DNA of 64,000 nt from JAFDZW01 sp964404255 (lineage in GTDB: Bacteria > Bacteroidota > Ignavibacteria > Palsa-1295), in the NCBI GenBank assembly GCA_964404255.1, contig CAYOJJ010000001.1, positions 1 through 64,000 on the forward strand, given 5' to 3'. The notes beneath the pieces are model-generated. The model saw only the letters and a program-made list of their open reading frames with translations, was not told the origin of the DNA and ran no database searches. The stretch's first letter is position 1. Each line of letters opens with the position of its first letter. The translations under genes were made by a program, and so were the position numbers. This document shows positions 54,107-61,299 of the stretch, piece after piece.

Positions 54107-56662
54107 TTACTCAATAATGATCTTTTGAGAAATTGCTTTACCCGAAGAAACGAGCGTTACTACATATTCTCCGGCTGTCAGGCCCTGAGTTGAAAGTTCG
54201 ACCGAATGATCGCCCGCCGCATAATAATTCTTATTGAGTATCTTTACTTCACGACCGAGTACATCGTATAACGTAATCTCGGCAATTCCTGCAGTAGCGA
54301 GCGAGAAGCTAAGCGTCGTCTTACCATCATGCACCGGATTCGGGCGAATACCGGATATCTTTAACTGGTTTGCTCCTGTGCCTTCTACTGAAAGCGAGCT
54401 AAGATCGAGCCAGAACAAGCCGCGGCCATACGTCGAAGCAAGCAGTTTATCGTTCTGTGCACCTTTGACTCTCAACGTCGTTACCTGAGCAAGCGGGAAG
54501 CCATTATTTAATGGATTCCAGGTCACACCACCATCGTAAGAATACAAGACGCCGCCATCGGTACCAATAAAGAGCAAACCGTCTTCCGGCCGGTAGGCAA
54601 TAGCATTGCAGCTAATATTCGGGAAATTAGTAGCCGGTGCAGTAAAGGTAACTCCGCCATCGGTGCTTTTGAAGAAGTGCTGTTTACCGGTAGAAATACC
54701 GGCGCAGACGGCGAAGACCTTATTGCGGTCGTTCGGATCGCAGATCACCCCGGAAACGTAACCGGAAGTATTTGCAAGTGCAGTGCTGACCCAGGTCGTC
54801 CCCTGGTCAGTCGTACGAAAGACATTTGAATTCGAACCGGCCCACATGTAATTATCATCCTGAGGATAGACACAAATGCCATTCACTCTGGCGCTGATAG
54901 CTTTATCGCTTTTACGGGCGAAATGATCATCGCCTCCATTTATACTAACCCAAACGTGGCTGCTGCCACTGTAAGCGATCGTACTGCCGGTCGGCGAGCA
55001 ATCGTAGGTCGCATATACAGGTGTGCCCTCACCGGTGCCGGAATTATCGACGGGGTTGCGGTATAACCCGGCATTGCCTTCGACAAGATTTGCACCGGTA
55101 AAGTTATTGCCGCCATCGAGCGATTTATAGAACGAAGCGCTGATGTAGGTGGTGAAGACAACGTTCGGATCTTCGGGAGAAACCCAACCCCGGCCGCCAT
55201 CGCCGCCTCGGGTCTGAGTAAAGCTCGGTGCAGCGATCGCTGCCCTATTGGTACTATTATCCTGACAGCCGCCCGAAACGAACGTAAAATTCTTATCGGC
55301 ATCGGCACCGACGAATTGCAGCGTCGATAAGCCGGCATTTATATCGGTCTGCCAACTGCTGAACGTTGAAGCAGTAGTCGTACGGGCAAGACCTCCATCG
55401 GTACAGGCATAGAGGGAATTGCCTACATAGATCAATTTATGAATATCGGCATGGGCGTAATTGCTTGCCGTAACAGCCGCCGTCCAATCGGTCAGTTTTG
55501 AGAAGCTCTTTCCGGAATCGGAGGAAGTATAAATATCCAAACCGCCGACGAACAATCGTTTTGCATCGTTAGAGCGGACCGTCAGTGCATTGCACCACCA
55601 TTGCTGAGTGCCGAGCGGGTTTGCCGTTGCGCTGCTGCCATCCCACAAATACATTTGCCTCCAGGAAGCGCCGGAATTATCCGATTTCCAGATACCATAG
55701 GTGCCGTTATTCTTGCTGGTCGTTCCAATAGAAGCATAAATAACCTGGGCAGCCGATGGAGCACAAGCGACGGTAATGCGGCCAACGGATCCACTTGGCA
55801 AGCCCGTCTTTGATTGCGTCCAGGTTTCGCCATAATCGCTGGACACAAATATTTTGCCATTTCCCGAAGCATAGAGCATATTGGCAGCCTTTGAATTATA
55901 CGTCAAGGAAAGTACCGACGTACCAACCGCTATCTTTTTCCAGTTATTTCCTCCATCGGAAGATTTTACGAGGCCATTAGCACAGGCAGCATAGACGTTG
56001 TTATTGACATTATCGACGATGATATTGGAAACCCAGTTACCGGTAAGCTGCTCGGAAGCGGCCACCGTCCAGTTCAAGCCGCCATCGACGCTCTTAAGCA
56101 GACCGACATATGGTACCGTAGCCGAGCTGAGATAAATATATCCATCGCCTTCCGGTTCACCGGTGCCGACATAGATCGTATTGCTATTACCGGGATCGAC
56201 AGCTATGGCCGTCGTACGTAAGGAAGGAAGACCGCCGGAAAGATCGATCCATTGTACCGGCGATGCGGTAATATCATTGGTTTTCCATATTCCGCCGGAA
56301 GCCGAGGCTACATACGCGATATTCGGATTTTGAGGATCGAAAGCTATATCACGGGCACGGCCGCTATTATGGCCTTCCTGAGAACCGGCGATCGGCTGCC
56401 AGGCGGCAGAGCCGAGCACCTTGAACATTCCCCTGTTTTCCATCGAACGCCGGGCATTATAGGTCGCAAGTTCGATCTTATTTATATCCTTTTCATCGCC
56501 GGAAGCACGGATGGAATACCAATAGTCATTCCTCAATTGCTCCAGCTTCCCATCGTCAAATTCATCCTCTCTGGTACCCCGTTCATACCCTTGAGCAAGA
56601 AGATTGCTGCTGAGCACACACAACCCCAGAAAAAGAATACCGCTTATTAAAGACTTTTTCAT
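54107..56662 (-). CDS. Secreted sortilin/BNR-like beta-propeller protein with T9SS domain
   Basis: 851 residues. Signal peptide (MKKSLISGILFLGLCVLSS..LAQ). Repeated Asp-box units (SASGGIWKTNDITASPVQW, GLLKSVDGGLNWTVAASEQ, NVFRTTDQGTTWVSTAL, GVLYSYDGGVTWNPLNNG) form propellers of the VPS10/sortilin type across about residues 90-760. The tail (SGIRPNPVHDGKTTLSFSLA, LTAGEYVVTLVSSG) is a T9SS sorting domain. Related in layout to the protein at 29423. No active-site motif is identified, so the role is unknown. Confidence 0.85.
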   Translation of the reverse strand: MKKSLISGILFLGLCVLSSNLLAQGYERGTREDEFDDGKLEQLRNDYWYSIRASGDEKDINKIELATYNARRSMENRGMFKVLGSAAWQPIAGSQEGHNSGRARDIAFDPQNPNIAYVASASGGIWKTNDITASPVQWIDLSGGLPSLRTTAIAVDPGNSNTIYVGTGEPEGDGYIYLSSATVPYVGLLKSVDGGLNWTVAASEQLTGNWVSNIIVDNVNNNVYAACANGLVKSSDGGNNWKKIAVGTSVLSLTYNSKAANMLYASGNGKIFVSSDYGETWTQSKTGLPSGSVGRITVACAPSAAQVIYASIGTTSKNNGTYGIWKSDNSGASWRQMYLWDGSSATANPLGTQQWWCNALTVRSNDAKRLFVGGLDIYTSSDSGKSFSKLTDWTAAVTASNYAHADIHKLIYVGNSLYACTDGGLARTTTASTFSSWQTDINAGLSTLQFVGADADKNFTFVSGGCQDNSTNRAAIAAPSFTQTRGGDGGRGWVSPEDPNVVFTTYISASFYKSLDGGNNFTGANLVEGNAGLYRNPVDNSGTGEGTPVYATYDCSPTGSTIAYSGSSHVWVSINGGDDHFARKSDKAISARVNGICVYPQDDNYMWAGSNSNVFRTTDQGTTWVSTALANTSGYVSGVICDPNDRNKVFAVCAGISTGKQHFFKSTDGGVTFTAPATNFPNISCNAIAYRPEDGLLFIGTDGGVLYSYDGGVTWNPLNNGFPLAQVTTLRVKGAQNDKLLASTYGRGLFWLDLSSLSVEGTGANQLKISGIRPNPVHDGKTTLSFSLATAGIAEITLYDVLGREVKILNKNYYAAGDHSVELSTQGLTAGEYVVTLVSSGKAISQKIIIE

Positions 56663-56860
56663 AAATTAGAGAATTCTTATTACTTATTTAAACACGCAAA
56701 CTGTAGATATGTTCTAAGGAAGGAATAGACCGTAGAAATTCTATAAGGAGGGGAAGGAGGAGATAGGGGCGCTTCGGATAAAAAAGCACGCTCTCTTCAA
56801 TAATAAAACGAATTAAGAGTCCGAAGTTACAACTCTATCTCTATAATTTTTATAAAATTC

Positions 56861-58789
56861 TTAGGGGAGAGTATTAAAGGCGGTTTCCTGCTTATTTTGG
56901 GTAATAAATTCCCGTACTGCTTTCTTAATACCATCGGCAAAGAGCCCTTCTTCACGCTGAAGCTCTGCCGGTGAGCCATGTTCGATAAAATGATCGGCCA
57001 AACCCATCATTTTTATGCGTGGGGCTAATCCTTTAGCCGCATAAAACTCCGTTACAGCGCTTCCGAAGCCTCCCAGAACGACATTTTCCTCCAAAGTGAG
57101 GATATGGCTGAAACGGTGAGCTAAGCCCTCTAAAAGCGCCCCATCGAGCGGTTTCACGAAGCGGGCATTAGCAACGGCTACCGAAATTCCTTCATGAGCA
57201 AGGTCTTCGGCTGCCTTCAGGGCCTCATAAAGCATCGGGCCGACGCCGATAATGGCAATATCCGTTCCATCACGCAGGATCTCACCCTGGCCGATCGGCA
57301 ATGTATTAAAACCGGAAGCTGCCAGTGGCACTCCGATACCGGCTCCGCGAGGATAGCGCAGGGCTATCGGCCCCTGGCGGTACTCCGTGGCCGTATAAAG
57401 CATATCGCGAAGCTCCTGTTCGTCTTTCGGCACCATAAGCGTTATGTTCGGGACCATTCGCATATACGATAGATCGAACATTCCATGGTGGGTATGACCA
57501 TCGGCCCCCACAAGGCCACCCCTATCCATAGCGAAAATTACATTCAGATTCTGGATAGCAACATCGTGAATGACCTGATCGAAGGCTCGCTGCAAAAAAG
57601 TAGAATAAATAGCACAAACCGGAGTGAAGCCTTCGGTTGCCATTCCGGCGGCGAAGGTCACAGCGTGCTGTTCGGCAATGCCGACATCGAAAAACCGCTC
57701 CGGCAGTTCCTTTTGAAGAATATTTAATCCCGTACCATCGGGCATTGCAGCCGTGATGCCGACAACTTTCGGATTATTCTTTGCGATCTCGGTAAGCGCC
57801 ATGCCGAATACTTTTGTATAATCCGGTGGAGTAGGCGTCGTAACCGGTTTGGCAATAGCAGCTCCCGTCACTTTATCGAAAGCGCCACCGGCAGCATGAT
57901 ACCGCTGCACGTGCGATTCGGCCGGAGCATAGCCTTTGCCTTTTTCCGAGATCACGTGCAGTAAGATCGGCCCGCTCTGATCTTTGACAAAGTGAAGCAT
58001 CTCTACAAGCTTTCTGACGTTGTGCCCATTGACCGGCCCAAAATATTTGAAGCCCAATGCTTCAAAAAGCATACCGGGCGTAAAGGTTGCCTTTAAGCCA
58101 TCGACGATCTTGCTTCCTGCCAGGCGGATACGATCTCCGGAATGATCCCAGATCGTATCTTTAAGTTTACGCAGTGCAGGATTAGTAATAACGTCATTAA
58201 AATAATTATGAACCGACCAAACGTTTGGCGCGATCGACATCCGGTTATCATTCAAAATGACGATCACATTTTTATTCAGCAGGCCACAGTTATTCAGCGC
58301 TTCGTAGGCCATACCGCCGGTCATCGAACCATCGCCGATGATCGCTACCACTTTATAGTCCTCTCCGGAAAAATCACGGGCGGTTGCGATACCCAGGGCA
58401 GCACTGATGGAAGTTGAAGCATGACCGGCACCGAAGACATCATACTCACTTTCATCCATACGTAAGAAAGGAGCTAATCCATCCTTCTTACGAATCGTAT
58501 GCAAGCGTTCTTTTCTTCCGGTGAGAATTTTATGCGGGTAGGTCTGATGCCCGACGTCCCAGACTAACTTGTCTTTTGGCGTATCGAACACATAATGCAA
58601 TGCCACCGTAAGCTCGACGACGCCAAGACCCGCGCCAAAGTGACCGCCGACTTTCGAGATCGTATCGACCAGATATTCTCTGACATCGGAACAGACCTGC
58701 TTGAGGTCACTTTCCGGAAGCTTTCTCAGATCTTCGGGAATGGAAATATGCTGTAATAACGGGTACTGTTCAAATGATGGGGTTTCCAT
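56861..58789 (-). CDS. dxs: 1-deoxy-D-xylulose-5-phosphate synthase
   Basis: 642 residues. It condenses pyruvate with glyceraldehyde-3-phosphate using thiamine diphosphate, the first step of the MEP isoprenoid pathway. Motifs: WDVGHQTYPHKILTGR near residue 80, GDGSMTGGMAYEALNN (TPP/Mg site), GIAEQHAVTFAAGMATEGF with the catalytic Glu, and MDRGGLVGADGHTHHG. ATG at 58789 with a well-placed GAGGAG site is chosen over a GTG two codons upstream. It begins 2 bases after the xseB stop, so it is part of the xseA-xseB-dxs run. No terminator hairpin is obvious in the gap 56663-56860, only AATTTTTATAAAATT. Confidence 0.96.
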   Translation of the reverse strand: METPSFEQYPLLQHISIPEDLRKLPESDLKQVCSDVREYLVDTISKVGGHFGAGLGVVELTVALHYVFDTPKDKLVWDVGHQTYPHKILTGRKERLHTIRKKDGLAPFLRMDESEYDVFGAGHASTSISAALGIATARDFSGEDYKVVAIIGDGSMTGGMAYEALNNCGLLNKNVIVILNDNRMSIAPNVWSVHNYFNDVITNPALRKLKDTIWDHSGDRIRLAGSKIVDGLKATFTPGMLFEALGFKYFGPVNGHNVRKLVEMLHFVKDQSGPILLHVISEKGKGYAPAESHVQRYHAAGGAFDKVTGAAIAKPVTTPTPPDYTKVFGMALTEIAKNNPKVVGITAAMPDGTGLNILQKELPERFFDVGIAEQHAVTFAAGMATEGFTPVCAIYSTFLQRAFDQVIHDVAIQNLNVIFAMDRGGLVGADGHTHHGMFDLSYMRMVPNITLMVPKDEQELRDMLYTATEYRQGPIALRYPRGAGIGVPLAASGFNTLPIGQGEILRDGTDIAIIGVGPMLYEALKAAEDLAHEGISVAVANARFVKPLDGALLEGLAHRFSHILTLEENVVLGGFGSAVTEFYAAKGLAPRIKMMGLADHFIEHGSPAELQREEGLFADGIKKAVREFITQNKQETAFNTLP

Positions 58790-58791
58790 TC

Positions 58792-59046
58792 TCACTCCTC
58801 GATAAATGGGGTAGTTTCAAAGGTGGCCAGTTCTTCATGTACCTTTGAAAGTGTTTTGACCTTTAATTCGGCTTGTTTTAATACTTCGGCAAGCTTGGCA
58901 GCAAGCAGAGTCCCTTCTTCATAAAGCTTCAGCATTTCCTCTAACGATGCATTGCCGGTTTCCAACCGATCGACAATACTGCCCAGCCGCTCGAAATCGC
59001 CTTCGAAACCGGAAAAAGTTGTCCCTTGAGAAGCTTGCTTTGCCAT
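58792..59046 (-). CDS. xseB: Exodeoxyribonuclease VII small subunit
   Basis: 84 residues with the family core FEGDFERLGSIVDRLETGNA followed by SLEEMLKLYEEGTLLAAKLA. It binds the large subunit XseA to form the single-strand exonuclease. Located between xseA and dxs, an arrangement seen in many bacteria. Complete. Confidence 0.93.
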   Translation of the reverse strand: MAKQASQGTTFSGFEGDFERLGSIVDRLETGNASLEEMLKLYEEGTLLAAKLAEVLKQAELKVKTLSKVHEELATFETTPFIEE

Positions 59047-59090
59047 AGACAGGTGCTAAACAGTACGCAGTGCAGTGCCGTTCGTTACGC

Positions 59091-60344
59091 TTAGGAGGCT
59101 CTTTTTATCAGTACCGTACCGTCGCTTAGCGTCAATCGTAGCGGTTCTTCGCCAACCTGATTGATGCTCGTAACCACTGCCCCGCTGGCGCTTGCTACAA
59201 AACCAAACCCGCGCTTTAAGATGCCGTTCGGGTCCATTGCTTTGAGCCGCCCACTGGCTGTTTGAATCATTAGGCGTGAGAGTTCGATCTTATGGTCGAT
59301 GCTGCTGCTAAGTACAGAAGAAGATCGCTCGAGTAAGTTACGATAATCCTGTAATTGCTTTTGTACTGCATAGCGTAAACCATAGCCGCTCAGGTGCGAA
59401 TCGATAGAAGATTGCCATTCCGATAGCTTGGCATCCATCGTATAGCGCATTCTGGTTGTACCGGCCGTAACGGCCGAAAGTAATTCACTCTTATCGGGCG
59501 TTGCAAGTTCGGCAGCAGCGGTGGGTGTAGCTGCCCGAAGATCGGCGACAAGATCGGCTATCGTTACATCAACTTCATGCCCCACGGCACTAATGACCGG
59601 TATTTCAGAAGCAAAGATAGCGCGGGCGACCGCTTCCTCGTTGAACGTCCAGAGATCTTCAAGCGAACCACCGCCTCTGCCGACAATAAGCACTTCCGGT
59701 TTATCCGAAGCCGGCAGCATATTCAATTCACGAATGGCCTGCGCCACCTGCAGCTCACTTCCTACTCCCTGCACTGATGCCGGGCGCACTAAGACGGAGA
59801 CCAGCGGGTATCTTCTGCGAAGCGTGGTAAGGATATCGTGAATGGCTGCGCCGGTTGCGCTGGTTACAATGCCAAGTCGTTTTGGGAAAGCCGGGATGGG
59901 CCGTTTTCTTGAGGGATCGAATAATCCTTCGGCTTCGAGTTTACGATGAAGCTTTTCAAAAGCCAGTTGTAAGGCACCGACCCCGACCGGCCTGATCTGA
60001 AACACATCGAGTTGATAGGTACCGCGTGGTGCATAAAGTGAAAGACGGCCGCGGCAAATTACTTTTTGACCTGCCTCTATCTCGAACGAAGCAGAGCGTG
60101 ATTTCCAGAAGACGCAAGAGATCTGTGCCTGTTCATCTTTTAATGTCCAATACCGATGTCCCGAGCGATGGTGGGTATAATTTGAAATTTCTCCTTCGAT
60201 AACAATATCACTGAAGGTTGTCTCAAGAACATCTTTGATCTTCTTTGTCCATTGGCTTACGCTCAGAACTGCCGTGTCTTCGGTCCGCTCGCGCGCATTC
60301 GAGAAGAGCGAATCCTGTTGTTCGTTCTGCTGCGCCAACGACAT
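59091..60344 (-). CDS. xseA: Exodeoxyribonuclease VII large subunit
   Basis: 417 residues. The N-terminal OB fold (about 25-125; SDIVIEGEISNYTHHRSGHR then YWTLKDEQAQISCVFW) and the catalytic domain are visible: LGIVTSATGAAIHDILTTLR, LIVGRGGGSLEDLWTFNEE, PVISAVGHEVDVTIADLVAD and RAATPTAAAELA. Degrades single-stranded DNA from either end with XseB. It starts 3 bases after the end of the T9SS protein gene at 60348. Confidence 0.96.
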   Translation of the reverse strand: MSLAQQNEQQDSLFSNARERTEDTAVLSVSQWTKKIKDVLETTFSDIVIEGEISNYTHHRSGHRYWTLKDEQAQISCVFWKSRSASFEIEAGQKVICRGRLSLYAPRGTYQLDVFQIRPVGVGALQLAFEKLHRKLEAEGLFDPSRKRPIPAFPKRLGIVTSATGAAIHDILTTLRRRYPLVSVLVRPASVQGVGSELQVAQAIRELNMLPASDKPEVLIVGRGGGSLEDLWTFNEEAVARAIFASEIPVISAVGHEVDVTIADLVADLRAATPTAAAELATPDKSELLSAVTAGTTRMRYTMDAKLSEWQSSIDSHLSGYGLRYAVQKQLQDYRNLLERSSSVLSSSIDHKIELSRLMIQTASGRLKAMDPNGILKRGFGFVASASGAVVTSINQVGEEPLRLTLSDGTVLIKRAS

Positions 60345-60347
60345 AGA

Positions 60348-61202
60348 TCACTCTATAACGATCTTTTGCATCGCAGCGGTCGAATTGCCACTAAGATCGC
60401 TAATGGCAATGATATACATTCCGGGTCCCGGTAAAGCAGCACCAAGCAATTGTTGCGGTACTTCATTTATACCTTTATGTACTCCTGCCTCTGCCTGAGC
60501 GATCTTTCTTCCGAGCATATCGGTAAGGGTAAGTCGCAGTGTCATCTCTTTATCGCAATTGAAATACCGCTTACTATCGTGCATTGCCGCAGAAGGATAG
60601 ATACTACTTATGCCCTGCTCTGTTCTATTAAATACATCAAGCACAAAGGTATTATACAGCACCCGGATAAGAATATTATCAAAGTAGTGCAGGCTATCGC
60701 CGGCGGTGGGAATATCGAGCCGCGAATCAACCACCATATCCTTCTGGTACTTTTCAAGCGAGCCCGCTTCCGAGCTCATGTAGATATGCTTAATGATCGG
60801 TGGTATGCTTGATTTATCCCACTCTAAATAAGCGGTGTTTGCAAGGTCCGGCAGCGCAAGACTCAGTTCGAAACCAAGCGTAAAGCTATCGAGCGATGGC
60901 TTCTTACGGATATCAATAAGTCCGCCATGATTACCTTCGGATTCGAGATAGTTACGCCCAAGCACCCGGCTTATCATCCGCAGATCGGGATCGCCCGGAA
61001 ACCCAAGCGATGGTAATGGCGATTCCGACCATTGATTATCGACCATGCTATCGGATGCGGCGGCATCATAGCCGAATGTAACTGTGCGTACCGGCGTCGG
61101 ATTATTATTAATAATATACCGAACATTCAGGCTCCATTCCTGGGCATTAGCTTGGGAGCCAAGTACTATCGAAATAACTGCTACTGATAACCAGATCTTC
61201 AT
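60348..61202 (-). CDS. Small secreted protein with T9SS type A sorting domain
   Basis: 284 residues. Signal peptide (about 1-20, MKIWLSVAVISIVLGSQANA). The central part (about 25-200) is predicted beta-rich and matches no family I know (SLNVRYIINNNPTPVRTVTF; LDIPTAGDSLHYFDNILIR). The last about 70 residues look like a sorting domain (LTLTDMLGRKIAQAEAGVHK, LPGPGMYIIAISDLSGNS). It stands 3 bases upstream of xseA, so it may be co-transcribed with the DNA-repair genes, an odd partnership. Confidence 0.75.
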   Translation of the reverse strand: MKIWLSVAVISIVLGSQANAQEWSLNVRYIINNNPTPVRTVTFGYDAAASDSMVDNQWSESPLPSLGFPGDPDLRMISRVLGRNYLESEGNHGGLIDIRKKPSLDSFTLGFELSLALPDLANTAYLEWDKSSIPPIIKHIYMSSEAGSLEKYQKDMVVDSRLDIPTAGDSLHYFDNILIRVLYNTFVLDVFNRTEQGISSIYPSAAMHDSKRYFNCDKEMTLRLTLTDMLGRKIAQAEAGVHKGINEVPQQLLGAALPGPGMYIIAISDLSGNSTAAMQKIVIE

Positions 61203-61219
61203 ACGATTAATAAAAACTA

Positions 61220-61255
61220 AAAGCGGAAGTTAGTATTATAACTAACTTCCGCTTT
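61220..61255 (-). terminator. Intrinsic terminator after the right-edge T9SS gene
   Basis: A perfect 15-bp stem, AAAGCGGAAGTTAGT (61220-61234) with ACTAACTTCCGCTTT (61241-61255), six-base loop. On the minus strand it is followed by TTTTAGTTTTTATT. It lies between the end of the gene at 61300 and the start of the next minus-strand gene (61202). Confidence 0.9.
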
Positions 61256-61299
61256 CAAAATTAATTACGTTGCTACCGCAGTAGTGCGGCTGCTCATCC

